DNA of 64,000 nt from Kibdelosporangium sp. MJ126-NF4 (GTDB lineage: Bacteria; Actinomycetota; Actinomycetes; Mycobacteriales; Pseudonocardiaceae). The notes under the pieces are model-generated. The model worked only from the letters and a program-made list of their open reading frames with translations. It did no database searches and was not told the DNA's origin. This document shows, piece after piece, positions 37,240 to 46,731 of the stretch. Position numbers and translations under genes: made by a program. The stretch is taken from assembly GCF_000826545.1 (NCBI RefSeq), contig NZ_CDME01000002.1, positions 558,001 to 622,000 of the forward strand, written 5' to 3'. Position 1 is the first letter of the stretch, and every line of letters starts with the position of its first letter.

Positions 37240-37343
37240 CGGTTCCAGCAGACACGATCGTTCGCCGGAGACCGGTGGACGCGACATCGGTAGTGCGGGC
37301 ATCCGTAATGTCCAGCAGTATGCGGAAGCTTTGTCTCGCGCCT

Positions 37344-37655
37344 TCACTGGTCGGGGAGGTCGTTGACGCCGAGTTTCGCCTTCAGAAGGTTCACCCGGTG
37401 CGAAAGATCATCAGCCTGGCTTTGGATCTCTTCGGCGGACTTCGGATGGGTGGCCAGCTCATCCAGGTAGCGCTTGGCAACGGCGTCGAAGTCAGCGCGA
37501 TCTTGATCGGTGTGAAGCACGTTCAGCTGGGCGAGCTTGTCGTCGGAGATCTCCACACGGCGGAAGGCAACGCGCCTGCGGTCCTTGTCGCTGCGTCGGC
37601 CCACCGGATCGCCTGTTCTCGTCGATGACAGAGAAAACTTGTGCATTCTAGACAT
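37344..37655 (-). CDS. Small hydrophilic protein coupled to the 620-residue membrane protein
   Basis: 103 residues, very basic N-terminus (VGRRSDKDRRRVAFRRVE) then a long helical region (LNVLHTDQDRADFDAVAKRY, EEIQSQADDLSHRVNLLKAK) suggesting a coiled coil. No family recognised. Its ATG overlaps the stop of the preceding gene (TGATG). That fixes the pair as one unit. Base composition is below the island average. Confidence 0.7.
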   Translation of the reverse strand: MSRMHKFSLSSTRTGDPVGRRSDKDRRRVAFRRVEISDDKLAQLNVLHTDQDRADFDAVAKRYLDELATHPKSAEEIQSQADDLSHRVNLLKAKLGVNDLPDQ

Positions 37656-39517
37656 CACGCCCCATTTCTGTCAACCGAGTTACGCAAGCTGTTGAGGTAG
37701 TACCAAGTCTGATCTCTCTTCTCGCGCAGTAGGAAGATAAAAACCGACAAGCTCAGGAAGGAGAGAGTGATCCACGGCCAATCCGCGTGTAATTGCACAC
37801 TATTTCCCAACAGGCTTATTGCCACTCCGGTGTTCAGGTTGTATGCCGCGTCGAGCACGTAGAGCAAGGCGGCGCTGAAAGAGAGGAACCCTGTGGCGGA
37901 AAGGCCGTAGTAGGTCAGCATGGGAGTACGGGCGAGGCGTGCGCTGTCCACGCCTTTGCCTAACGTGCCAGCCAGAAATGCGGGAATCGCGAGCAGTAAG
38001 GCTGGTAGGTTGGCGTTTCCTGATTGACCTTCCAGGCCGATCCTTGTCGCGGTGACGAAGATGATCACGGCTGTGGTGACGAGGGACAGCAGGAAGGTAC
38101 TGCCCAGGGTTCCGGGAGGAACCTCCCGTACTCTGACCACCGACGTCAAGCTGTGGCCCTGGGTCGTGCTTCCACGCACGCCCCGGCTGATGCCTCGTCT
38201 TCGGGTATGCGCATGCGCGACTGATCGACCCTCTTCGTGATAATGGCGCACGAACTGCGACACCCCGGCGATGGTGAGCTCACGTGCTCGGACGATCGTG
38301 CCGTCTGCTCGTTCCAGATGGTGCGAATGCACGTACTGCGATTCTGGTGCGGTGAACTGAAGGTGGTAGCTGTCGGTCTCCAAGGCTCGCGACATGGTCA
38401 GGTCGAATCGGCTTGGATCGAGGCCTCGCTTTGCACGGCTTCGCTCGTATCCGCTGCCAACCAGCACTTGCGATGGGTACGTGTAGCAATACTTGACGAC
38501 AGTGTTGACGCCACCTGACGGCGAAATCTCGCACACAGTGAGATACTGGTCGGCGAGGGCTTCGCACAGATAGCGCATCTCCCAGATGGTTTCTGCCAGC
38601 ATGCCGAGCTCTCGCAGCTCCCACAGTGCTTCGAGTGCGGCCGCTTGCGCCGTCGTCCGTTTTGGTGAGCCGTCCTGCCTCACTGAAACGCTGCGTTCAC
38701 CGACGGCGCATACAGCATCCATCAGTACCCACGTCAGAACTTCTTTCGCGAGTTCAGGTAGGCCATCTTCCTGATTGACCTTTGGCAAGCGCAGGACTTG
38801 CTGTTCAAGGTACATGCGCAATGTCGCTGTGATGAGCCCGCGAACCTCCCAGCGCGGCAGTAGGGGCAGTGTTCTTCCGCTCGCGTCACACACCCCGAGG
38901 TTGTCGATAAGGCGGTCCTCTTCCGCTGCGAGGACGGGAACGAGAACTCGCTGATCGGTTCCGAGTACCTGTCGTGCACCTGCTTCGGAGGTTCCGAGAT
39001 TTCTGCTTTCGATGGTCCGGAAGGTGAGAGCGGTTTTCACCAACACGTTCCGATGTGCGGGGGCAAACTCCTCGTCGACCCTTGCCAGGTAGCTACTCAA
39101 ATCGAGCAGAGTGCGTGAGAAGTACCTGATCGCCTCCTCGCCGTAGTGTCGAACGACGAAGTCTTCGGCCTCGATGAGTTCCTTGATGCTCGCCGGCATC
39201 GGAGCAGCCTCGTCCGGCTTGAGTCTGGACAGGTCGGGATGATCTCTGTGTCGGGCCAGGTGGGTAATGAGAATACCTGCCACTACCACAATAAAGATGC
39301 GAAGAAACCCCTCGACAAGCTGGTTCTGACGCGAGGTCGATGTGAAGCCAGGAATGTCGACAAGTGCTGCCACTGTCAGCGCGAGTGAGCTGAGAATAAC
39401 CACTGCCGCGGAAATGCGCTGCCGTATGGAGCGAGACTCCTCGTCGAGGATGACACTGGCTGGCGGCTGTCTTGAGGCTGAAGGGGCATGCTCGGCCTTG
39501 TCCATTTTTCTCGACAT
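37655..39517 (-). CDS. Large membrane protein of unknown function
   Basis: 620 residues from the ATG at 39517 (GGAGGGG five bases ahead). Two membrane segments lie near the N-terminus (AAVVILSSLALTVAALVDI; FLRIFIVVVAGILITHLA). A soluble central domain of about 370 residues holds FVVRHYGEEAIRYFSRTLLD and YLEQQVLRLPKVNQEDG; it is followed by four segments near the C-terminus (FLLSLVTTAVIIFVTATRI to WITLSFLSLSVFIFLL). The central part contains no enzyme motif I know. AT-richer codons than the neighbours and a position interrupting the hypoxia island suggest acquisition by transfer. A defence or surface-stress role is speculation. Confidence 0.72.
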   Translation of the reverse strand: MSRKMDKAEHAPSASRQPPASVILDEESRSIRQRISAAVVILSSLALTVAALVDIPGFTSTSRQNQLVEGFLRIFIVVVAGILITHLARHRDHPDLSRLKPDEAAPMPASIKELIEAEDFVVRHYGEEAIRYFSRTLLDLSSYLARVDEEFAPAHRNVLVKTALTFRTIESRNLGTSEAGARQVLGTDQRVLVPVLAAEEDRLIDNLGVCDASGRTLPLLPRWEVRGLITATLRMYLEQQVLRLPKVNQEDGLPELAKEVLTWVLMDAVCAVGERSVSVRQDGSPKRTTAQAAALEALWELRELGMLAETIWEMRYLCEALADQYLTVCEISPSGGVNTVVKYCYTYPSQVLVGSGYERSRAKRGLDPSRFDLTMSRALETDSYHLQFTAPESQYVHSHHLERADGTIVRARELTIAGVSQFVRHYHEEGRSVAHAHTRRRGISRGVRGSTTQGHSLTSVVRVREVPPGTLGSTFLLSLVTTAVIIFVTATRIGLEGQSGNANLPALLLAIPAFLAGTLGKGVDSARLARTPMLTYYGLSATGFLSFSAALLYVLDAAYNLNTGVAISLLGNSVQLHADWPWITLSFLSLSVFIFLLREKRDQTWYYLNSLRNSVDRNGA

Positions 39518-39798
39518 AAGTCCCCTCCCTTTGTCGCATGTGGGAGGTATCGAGCCTTGCTTACACTCTGTTACGGGAAGTCTGGACGGCCACGTTGCAA
39601 TTGGGACACGAGTGTGCGTGCGGTGACGTTTGTATGTCCCGCACAGGGGTGACTTTTTGTCAAAATCGTCCATCTGTTGCGGCGGCCTTCGCAGGCTGCG
39701 CCTTATCGTCGCAGTCGGGAGTTGGGTGGCTGGATACTGGTGCGGCTCAGTCTGACGGGTCTAGCTGTGGCCCCGTCCTCCGGACGGGAAGTTGACCA
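39518..39798. other. Intergenic region, probable promoter of the membrane-protein cassette
   Basis: 281 bases of lower GC with short T runs (GACTTTTTGTCAAAA near 39650). No gene, no DosR-like box and no repeat seen. Confidence 0.4.
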
Positions 39799-42700
39799 CT
39801 AGTGCTCACTTCGGGCCGTGACATTCATCGGCAAATTTGCGGGGCCGAGCCGGTGGGTTGGCAGGCCTGGGAATTCGGCAGGACGGTGGCTGACGAGGAT
39901 CGCGGTTTTTCCCTTGGTCGTGGCGACGAGGTCGCGGGCGAGAGACATGGCGGTCGGCTCGTCCAGATGCGCGGTGGGCTCGTCGAGCAGGAGGACTGGT
40001 CGATCGGACAGCAGGGCTCGCGCGACGGCGATGCGTTGCCGTTCTCCGCCGGAAATCGGTGTTCCGTGCGTGCCGAGCCTGGTGGCGAGTCCGTCGGGGA
40101 GGATGCTGAGCCATCGACCGAGTTGGGCACGCTCGAGTGCGGCCAGCACCTCTGTTTCGGTTGCGTCCGGCTTGGCCAGCTTGAGGTTCTCCGCGAGAGT
40201 GCTGTCGAAGATGTGTGCGTCAGGTCCGCACCATGCGAGCTGGGCACGAACCGAGTCGCTGGTGTAGAGCCTGCTGTCCGCGTTGTCGAGCAGGATTCGG
40301 CCACCAGACGGGTCAAGGTTGCGCATCAGTGCGGCGATGAATGTGCTCTTGCCTGACCCTGACGGGCCGGTCACCAGAGCTCGTTGGCCAGGCAACAGGG
40401 CGAAGTCGACGTCATGGACGGCGTCGTGCCCGCTGCCCGGCCAGCGCACAGATACGTGCTCCACATCGATCCGATGGACTGGAGGTGCCTGGCTCGCGGC
40501 GGATGGCTCGGATTGAGGCGCGGGAATCCCGTCCAGATCAGCCAGGCGACTTGCGGCGTGGCCTGTACCGAGAAGACGTTGGGCAGCTTCGGGGAGACCG
40601 GCGACGATCTCCGCAACGGCCAGCGGTGTCAGTGCCAGCACGGCCAATGCCGGGCCTGGCACGGATGCCACGATGCCCAGCACAAGGCATACGACGGACG
40701 TGAGCCCGACGGACAGTGAGGCGAAGCCGACGCCGAGACCGCGCGTTCGGGCCGCGCGTCGGGCCGCGGCGGTGAGCTGGTCGTCCATAGCGCGCAGTCG
40801 AGTGTGTCGCACGTCGGCGGCATCGAACGCGAGAAGGTCAGCGGACGCTTGCATCAGTTCAATTGTACGTGCGGTCACATCTGCGCGTAGGTAAGCGGAC
40901 TGCCGTTCGCCGCGACGCGTGGCGAGTGCGGAAACCAACGGCGCGAGCACTCCAGCTGTGAACAACCCGATCGCCGCGACGACACCGGCACTTGGCAACA
41001 GCAGACCGAGCCCAGTCGCGGTACCAGCGAGAACGAGGAACGTGGCGACCCCGGGGACGATGCCCCGGACGAGCACGTCCTGCTGGCTGTCCACGTCGGA
41101 CACAAGACGGTGCAGCAGGTCACCGCGACGCTGTCGTTCGGTGACGGCTGGTCCGATCCGGACAAGCTGGCGCCAGACGCGGACACGCAGTTCGGTCAGG
41201 GCTCGCAGCGCGACGTCGTGGGACAACAGGCGCTCGGCGTAGCGCAGGATTCCCTTGGCGATGCCGAACGTCCGCACCGCGACGATCGCTACCATCAGGC
41301 TCAGCACCGGCGGATGCAGCGCGGCACTGGCGATGAGCCACGACGAGGTGGCGGTCAGTGCGACACCACAGCCCAAGGCCAATGTCGCGGCCAGGCATGC
41401 CAGCGCCAGACGGGCCCGATGCGGGCGGATGGTGTCCAGCAGCGGCTGCCACTTCGAACGCGCCACAGTGGACTCGGACGTGCCTGTGACCGCCGTCGGG
41501 CCGGAGGGCGCGGTCATGGTTGCCGGTTCCTGTGACGTGGCCGATTCGGTGACGGCCGTCTGTTGTCCAGGCAGTTCGATCACGCGGTCACACAGGTCCA
41601 ACACGGCTGGGTGATGCGTCACGACTACCGCGGTGCGGCCCGCCAGCACAGCAGGGAGTCGGTCGAGGATCGCGGACTCGGTGTCGGCGTCGACGCCTTC
41701 GGTGGGTTCGTCAAGCAGGACCAGCCGCCGGTCGGCCAGGATCGCACGGGCGAGGGCGACCCGGCGGCGTTGGCCGGTGGACAGTCCCGCGCCGAACTCG
41801 CCGATGAGCGTGTCCAATGGAACATCCAGCGCGGCAGCTGCGGCGGCCTCGGCAAGCGCGGTGGCGTCCGCGTCGGGCCTGCCGATGCGGATGTTGTCGG
41901 AGACACTGCCCGCGACCAGATTGGGCTGCTGCGGAACCCAGGCGATTCGTCGCTGCCATTCGGTGCGATCCAGCTCGGCGAGGTCGACGCCGTTGACGTG
42001 GATCCGACCGGAGTTCGGCCGTCGCCAGCCGAGCAGCAGATCCAGCAGGGTGGATTTGCCCGCGCCGCTGGGGCCGGTGACGCCGACGATCTCGCCGGGC
42101 TCGATCCGCAGATCCAGATTGTCCAGGATCTGCCCGGCGCGACCGTTCACGGTGACACCGTGCATGCGCAGGCGCACCCGGGATGGATCCGGTGCCGGTG
42201 CGCGTGTGGAGGTGGTGGTCTGTGTTTCGGTGAGTGCGACGATCTCCTCGGCCGCGGCGAGCCCCTTCCACACTGTCGTGGAACCGCACCCCCAGGCGCG
42301 TAGCGGCAGGTAGACCTCGGGCGCGAGGATCAGCACGACGAGCGCGGTATGCAGGTCGAGGTCCCCGGAGAGTAGTCGCAGACCGATGGAGACGGCGACG
42401 ACCGCGACCGACAACGTGGCCAGCAGTTCGAGTGTCAGCGCGGACAGGAACGCCACGCGCAAGGTGCGCATGGTCTGCGTGCGGTACCGCTCGGTGATCT
42501 CACGCAGCGACGTGGTCTGCGCGCGGGCCCGGCCGAACGCGGTGAGGACGGCCAGCCCGGCGACCAGGTCGAGGAAGTGGTTGCCCAGAACGGAGAGCGT
42601 GCGCCACTGGCGGCGGACATCGCGGCGCGTGTACAGCCCGATGAGGATCATGAAGATGGGGATCAACGGCACGGTGACACCGATGATCGCGGCGGCGACC

Positions 42701-43173
42701 CAGTCCAGCAGCAGGATCCTCGCTCCGACGATCATCGGCACGATCGTGGCGATCAGCAGTTGCGGCAGGTACCGCGAGAAGTAACTGTCCAGTTTGTCCA
42801 CGCCACGAGTGGCGAGAGCCGCCAGATCGGCGGGGGAGCGTTGCTCGGAGTGGCGCGGACCGAGTCGCAATGCCGTGCTGACGATGGTGTCTCGGAGCTG
42901 CGCGAGCACGGCGGCCGCGGCGCGGTGCGCGGTTGTCTCGCCGAGCCACGCGATCGCTGACCGGCCGAGAACCACGGCGACGAGTCCGGCGAGCACCCAT
43001 CCGAGCGACTCCAGCGCGGCGCCGTCGAGAAACGCCCGGGAGATCGTGACAGCCAGCAGTTCGGCCTGGGCGACGACGAGTGCTGCGGTGATCCCGCCGA
43101 GCACCGCACAGGCCACGATGAACGGCCGTGCGGCGCTCGCGTGGCGCAGAAGCCGCGGATCCAGTGGCTTCAT
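39799..43173 (-). CDS. cydDC: Fused CydD-CydC thiol exporter (ABC transporter)
   Basis: 1124 residues containing both halves of the heterodimeric exporter needed to assemble cytochrome bd. The CydD half (about 1-560) has Walker A GVTGPSGAGKSTLLDL, signature LSTGQRRRVALARA and LVLLDEPTEGVD; its signature is degenerate (STGQ instead of SGGQ). The CydC half (about 580-1124) has ALVTGPSGSGKSTFIAAL, ISGGERQRIAVARALL and VLLLDEPTAHLD. It exports cysteine/glutathione-type thiols to the cell exterior. Its start overlaps the cydB stop by ATGA. Single-chain fusions occur in some actinobacteria. One perfect and one degenerate ATP site imply asymmetric hydrolysis. Confidence 0.93.
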   Translation of the reverse strand: MKPLDPRLLRHASAARPFIVACAVLGGITAALVVAQAELLAVTISRAFLDGAALESLGWVLAGLVAVVLGRSAIAWLGETTAHRAAAAVLAQLRDTIVSTALRLGPRHSEQRSPADLAALATRGVDKLDSYFSRYLPQLLIATIVPMIVGARILLLDWVAAAIIGVTVPLIPIFMILIGLYTRRDVRRQWRTLSVLGNHFLDLVAGLAVLTAFGRARAQTTSLREITERYRTQTMRTLRVAFLSALTLELLATLSVAVVAVSIGLRLLSGDLDLHTALVVLILAPEVYLPLRAWGCGSTTVWKGLAAAEEIVALTETQTTTSTRAPAPDPSRVRLRMHGVTVNGRAGQILDNLDLRIEPGEIVGVTGPSGAGKSTLLDLLLGWRRPNSGRIHVNGVDLAELDRTEWQRRIAWVPQQPNLVAGSVSDNIRIGRPDADATALAEAAAAAALDVPLDTLIGEFGAGLSTGQRRRVALARAILADRRLVLLDEPTEGVDADTESAILDRLPAVLAGRTAVVVTHHPAVLDLCDRVIELPGQQTAVTESATSQEPATMTAPSGPTAVTGTSESTVARSKWQPLLDTIRPHRARLALACLAATLALGCGVALTATSSWLIASAALHPPVLSLMVAIVAVRTFGIAKGILRYAERLLSHDVALRALTELRVRVWRQLVRIGPAVTERQRRGDLLHRLVSDVDSQQDVLVRGIVPGVATFLVLAGTATGLGLLLPSAGVVAAIGLFTAGVLAPLVSALATRRGERQSAYLRADVTARTIELMQASADLLAFDAADVRHTRLRAMDDQLTAAARRAARTRGLGVGFASLSVGLTSVVCLVLGIVASVPGPALAVLALTPLAVAEIVAGLPEAAQRLLGTGHAASRLADLDGIPAPQSEPSAASQAPPVHRIDVEHVSVRWPGSGHDAVHDVDFALLPGQRALVTGPSGSGKSTFIAALMRNLDPSGGRILLDNADSRLYTSDSVRAQLAWCGPDAHIFDSTLAENLKLAKPDATETEVLAALERAQLGRWLSILPDGLATRLGTHGTPISGGERQRIAVARALLSDRPVLLLDEPTAHLDEPTAMSLARDLVATTKGKTAILVSHRPAEFPGLPTHRLGPANLPMNVTARSEH

Positions 43174-44189
43174 CGCCGCACCGGGGGAAGACCGGCGCTG
43201 GTGGGGATCGACTCACGCGTGATCCGCTTGCGGAACACCCAGTAAGTCCACGCCTGGTAGGCCAGCACAAGCGGCGTGAACGCCACGGCCACCCAGGTCA
43301 TGATCTTGAGTGTGTACGGTGTGGACGAGGCGTTGGTCGTGGTGAGGCTGTAGGCAGCGTCGGTGGTGGACGGCAGCACGTTCGGGTAGAGCGCGCAGAA
43401 CAACGTGACCGTGGTGGCGATGATGGCCACGGCCGTCCATGTGAAGGCGATACCTTCTCGCCCGCCGGTCGCGTAGATCACGCCCGCGACCAGGGCACCG
43501 GCAGCGACCAGGACGGGCAACCACGTCCAGCCGCCATGGTCGGCGGCGGTCCAGAGGAGGAATCCGCCGCCGCACAGGATCGCGGCCCGGCCGAGTGGTT
43601 TCGTCAGCGCGAGGGCCCGGTCGCGCAGGTCTCCAGCGGTCTTCAGTGCGACGAAGACCGCGCCGTGCAGTGCGAACACGCTCAGGGTGGCCAAACCGCC
43701 GATCAGGGCGTACGGGTTGAGCAGCGTGAAGAACGTGCCGGTGAAGTGGTGTTCGGCGTCCAGCGGTACGCCTTGCACGATGTTGCCGAACGCCACGCCC
43801 CACAGCAGAGCGGGTACCGCGGAACCGACCATGATCGCCCGATCCCAGGCGCGGCGCCAGCGGGCGCTGTCGATCTTTCCCCGGAACTCGAACGCGACTC
43901 CGCGCAGGATCAGCGCGACCAGGATGATCAGCAGTGCGAGGTAGAAGCCGGAAAACAGACTGGCGTACCAGAGCGGGAAGGCGGCGAAGGTGGCGCCGCC
44001 CGCGACGAGCAGCCACACTTCGTTGCCGTCCCAGACCGGTCCGATCGTGTTGATCAGCACTCGGCGGTCGGTGTCGTCCCGGCTGAGCACGCGAAGGAGC
44101 ATGCCGACGCCGAAGTCGAAGCCTTCCAGGACGAAGTAGCCGGTCCACAGGACGGCGATGAGCAGGAACCAGACATCGGTGAGAGCCAT
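43170..44189 (-). CDS. cydB: Cytochrome bd ubiquinol/menaquinol oxidase subunit II
   Basis: 339 residues, eight to nine membrane segments, beginning LTDVWFLLIAVLWTGYFVLE and GFDFGVGMLLR, the conserved CydB start; DGNEVWLLVAGGATFAAFP follows. Pairs with CydA to form the high-affinity oxidase used at low O2. Located between cydA (18-base gap) and cydDC (overlap), giving one cydA-cydB-cydDC operon. Confidence 0.95.
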   Translation of the reverse strand: MALTDVWFLLIAVLWTGYFVLEGFDFGVGMLLRVLSRDDTDRRVLINTIGPVWDGNEVWLLVAGGATFAAFPLWYASLFSGFYLALLIILVALILRGVAFEFRGKIDSARWRRAWDRAIMVGSAVPALLWGVAFGNIVQGVPLDAEHHFTGTFFTLLNPYALIGGLATLSVFALHGAVFVALKTAGDLRDRALALTKPLGRAAILCGGGFLLWTAADHGGWTWLPVLVAAGALVAGVIYATGGREGIAFTWTAVAIIATTVTLFCALYPNVLPSTTDAAYSLTTTNASSTPYTLKIMTWVAVAFTPLVLAYQAWTYWVFRKRITRESIPTSAGLPPVRR

Positions 44190-44207
44190 GACGTTCTCCA
44201 GCGGGTG

Positions 44208-45602
44208 TCAGTAGGCGAAGACCGCTGGGCGCGGCTCGGATTCGTCCTCGGCCGGTTGTTCCGGTGGCGTCGGCCCGGCCTTGGCGTAGCGGACCATCAG
44301 GACCCCGTCGACCACGGCCAGCACTCCGTACAGGACGGTGAAGACGATCAACGACGTGAGCACACTGCCGACGGAGACCGTGGGGGAGACGGAGTCGGCG
44401 GTGGTCAGCACGCCGAAGACCGACCAGGGCTGACGGCCCATCTCGGTGAAGATCCAGCCGACGCTGTTGGCCAGGAACGGCAGTGAGATCCCGGCGACCG
44501 CGGCGATGGTGAACCACCGTGCGCGCGGTGTGCGGCCGCGCCGGAACAGCCAGAGTCCGACGATCGAGATCAGCAGGCACAGCATGCCGAAGCCGATCAT
44601 GAACCGGAACGTCCAGTAGGTGACTGGGATGTTCGGCCGGTACTCGCCGGGACCGTATTGTCGCTCGGCGGCGGCCTGCAGGTCGTTGATGCCCTCGACC
44701 TTGCCGTCGAAGCTGCCGGTGGCCATGAACGACAGGATCCGTGGGACGCGGATGCTGAACTTCTCCTCGGTGCCGTCCAAGGAGCCGATGGTGAACAGGG
44801 AGAACGACGCGGGCGCGACAGTGTCGTACAGCGCCTCGGCCGCCGCCATCTTCATCGGCTGTTGCTGGGTCATCAGCCGCGCCTGGACGTCCCCTGTGAA
44901 GATCACGCCGACGCTGCCGATCAGGACGGTGACCAGCGCGAGTTTCATCGACGGCCGGAACACGTCGGTGTCGCGTTTCTTGTGCAGGTGCCACGCGCTG
45001 ATGCCGAGGACGAACATGCCTGCGGTGACGAAGCAAGCGGTGATGGTGTGGGTGAACGCCCCGACCGCGGTCGAGTTCGTCAGCATCGCGCCGAAGTCGG
45101 TGAGTTCCGCGCGGCCGGTGGCCGGATTGACCTGGTAGCCGACCGGGTGCTGCATCCACGAGTTCGCGGCAAGGATGAAGTACGCCGACAGTACCGTCCC
45201 GATCGAGGCGATCCAGATCGTGGCCAGGTGCAGGCGTTTCGGCAGCCGGTCCCAGCCGAAGATCCACAGTCCGAGGAACGTCGACTCGAGGAAGAACGCC
45301 AGCAGGCCCTCGATCGCGAGCGGCGCGCCGAAGATGTCGCCGACGAAGCTGGAGTAGTCGCTCCAGTTCATCCCGAACTGGAACTCCTGCACGATCCCGG
45401 TGGCCACGCCCATCGCGAAGTTGATCAGGAACAGCTTGCCCCAGAACTTCGTCATCCGGCGGTAGCGCTCGTCGCCGGTTCGCACCCATGCGGTCTGCAT
45501 ACCCGCGACCAAGAAGGACAGTCCGATCGTCAGCGGCACGAAGATGAAGTGGTAGACAGTCGTGATCGCGAACTGCCACCGCGCCACGTCGAGACTGTTC
45601 AT
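44208..45602 (-). CDS. cydA: Cytochrome bd oxidase subunit I
   Basis: 464 residues carrying hemes b558, b595 and d. His18 (TTVYHFIFVPLTIG) matches the b595 ligand. The quinol-binding loop starts FTGDVQARLMTQQQPMKMAA and is of the short type usual in actinobacteria and Firmicutes; GRQPWSVFGVL is the conserved end of that region. The ATG at 45602 follows GGGAGAAACC; a longer reading would cross the regulatory region. A DosR-like box lies 65 bases upstream. Confidence 0.95.
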   Translation of the reverse strand: MNSLDVARWQFAITTVYHFIFVPLTIGLSFLVAGMQTAWVRTGDERYRRMTKFWGKLFLINFAMGVATGIVQEFQFGMNWSDYSSFVGDIFGAPLAIEGLLAFFLESTFLGLWIFGWDRLPKRLHLATIWIASIGTVLSAYFILAANSWMQHPVGYQVNPATGRAELTDFGAMLTNSTAVGAFTHTITACFVTAGMFVLGISAWHLHKKRDTDVFRPSMKLALVTVLIGSVGVIFTGDVQARLMTQQQPMKMAAAEALYDTVAPASFSLFTIGSLDGTEEKFSIRVPRILSFMATGSFDGKVEGINDLQAAAERQYGPGEYRPNIPVTYWTFRFMIGFGMLCLLISIVGLWLFRRGRTPRARWFTIAAVAGISLPFLANSVGWIFTEMGRQPWSVFGVLTTADSVSPTVSVGSVLTSLIVFTVLYGVLAVVDGVLMVRYAKAGPTPPEQPAEDESEPRPAVFAY

Positions 45603-45666
45603 CGGTTTCTCCCAGGTGGAATCGGCGTCCCGAGCAGCTTCGGCGATCGGGTCGGCAACCGGACAT

Positions 45667-45680
45667 GGGTCTTTGGACCC
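45667..45680. promoter_or_regulatory. DosR/DevR-like box (GGGTCTTTGGACCC)
   Basis: Near-perfect symmetric copy 65 bases before cydA. Confidence 0.7.
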
Positions 45681-45740
45681 CCACGCGGGGGCCTTAAGGC
45701 AGACAGTTGTCTCGATCAGGTCCTTGTCCCCGTCATGGAG

Positions 45741-45754
45741 GGATCGTTCGGCCC
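45741..45754. promoter_or_regulatory. DosR/DevR-like box (GGATCGTTCGGCCC)
   Basis: Lies 92 bases before ppk2 and 139 bases before cydA, in the divergent region. Confidence 0.55.
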
Positions 45755-45845
45755 TGGGCGCGTCGCTGACACCCTGTCGGCACCTCATGCCCGAGCGGCA
45801 TCGCGGTCGAGGTGTGAGGATGTGCTTCAGCCGCTGAAGGAGGTC

Positions 45846-46652
45846 ATGGTGGGGAAGAAGAAGCGTCTACCGCGCGCCGCGTACGAAAATGCCTTGTTCG
45901 ACCTGCAGGCTCAGCTGGTCCAGATGCAGGAATGGGTGCGTGTGCAGGGTGCACGTGTCGTCGTGGTGTTCGAAGGGCGTGACGCGGCGGGCAAGGGCAG
46001 CACGATCAAGCGGGTAACGGAGTATCTCAACCCGCGTGTCGCCCGGATCGTGGCACTGCCCAAGCCTACCGAGCGGCAAAGCACCCAGTGGTATTTCCAG
46101 CGGTACATCGAGCACTTGCCAGCGGCTGGTGAGATCGTGCTGTTCGACCGCAGTTGGTACAACCGGGCTGGTGTGGAGCGGGTGATGGGGTTCTGTACAC
46201 CGGACGAGTACCGGCGGTTCCTCCAGCAGTGCCCGATCTTCGAGCGGCTGCTCATCGAAGACGGGATCCTGCTGTTGAAGTACTGGTTCTCGGTCAGTGA
46301 CGAGGAACAGGAGCGCCGTTTCCGTGGGCGTCTGGAGGACCCGATGCGGCGTTGGAAGCTGTCGCCGATGGACTTGGAGTCGACTACCCGTTGGGAGGAC
46401 TACTCGCGCGCGAAGGACGAGATGTTCGTGCACACTGACATTCCCGAGTCGCGTTGGCACGTAGTGGAAAGCGAGGACAAGCGCAGCGCCCGCCTCAACA
46501 TGATCTCCCATCTGCTCTCGACCATCCCGTACCACGAGGTACAACGGCCGCCGCTGGAGCTGCCACCCAGGCCTGCCTCGGCGGGATACGTGCGGCCACC
46601 TCGGGGACAGCAGACCTACGTGCCCGATTTCGCCGCCTCCCTGCTGACCTGA
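45846..46652 (+). CDS. ppk2: Polyphosphate kinase 2
   Basis: 268 residues. Walker A VVFEGRDAAGKGSTIKRV, lid/Walker B region VLFDRSWYNRAGVERVMGF, and FLQQCPIFERLLIEDGILLL are typical PPK2 motifs. Uses polyphosphate to phosphorylate nucleoside mono- or diphosphates (or the reverse), a way to keep ATP/GTP available when respiration stops. The ATG at 45846 has AAGGAGG five bases ahead. Divergent from the cytochrome bd operon with DosR-like boxes in between. Confidence 0.93.
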   Translation: MVGKKKRLPRAAYENALFDLQAQLVQMQEWVRVQGARVVVVFEGRDAAGKGSTIKRVTEYLNPRVARIVALPKPTERQSTQWYFQRYIEHLPAAGEIVLFDRSWYNRAGVERVMGFCTPDEYRRFLQQCPIFERLLIEDGILLLKYWFSVSDEEQERRFRGRLEDPMRRWKLSPMDLESTTRWEDYSRAKDEMFVHTDIPESRWHVVESEDKRSARLNMISHLLSTIPYHEVQRPPLELPPRPASAGYVRPPRGQQTYVPDFAASLLT

Positions 46653-46664
46653 CGATCAGGTCAG
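46644..46664 (+). terminator. Hairpin at the ppk2 stop
   Basis: CTGACCTGA-CGA-TCAGGTCAG, a perfect 9-bp stem overlapping the TGA of ppk2. No T run. Confidence 0.5.
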
Positions 46665-46708
46665 CCGAGAGCGGAGCGGACAGAGATGGGCACTGGCGAA
46701 GGGATGTC

Positions 46709-46722
46709 CGGCCTTTCGGCCC
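46709..46722. promoter_or_regulatory. DosR/DevR-like box (CGGCCTTTCGGCCC)
   Basis: Distal of two tandem copies before the amino-acid permease remnant. Confidence 0.6.
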
Positions 46723-46731
46723 TGTGATCCG

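Noticed and set aside
37240..37343. Terminator hairpin between convergent genes
   Set aside because: Only a loose GACAT...ATGTC pairing with a long loop; too weak to call.
43213..45684. 823-codon frame on the minus strand
   Set aside because: An alternative frame across cydA and cydB; Arg/His-rich, no domain, while both cyd genes are complete.
44658..45845. Long N-terminal extension of PPK2 in frame
   Set aside because: It would run antisense through cydA; the ATG at 45846 has an excellent ribosome site and gives the normal family length.
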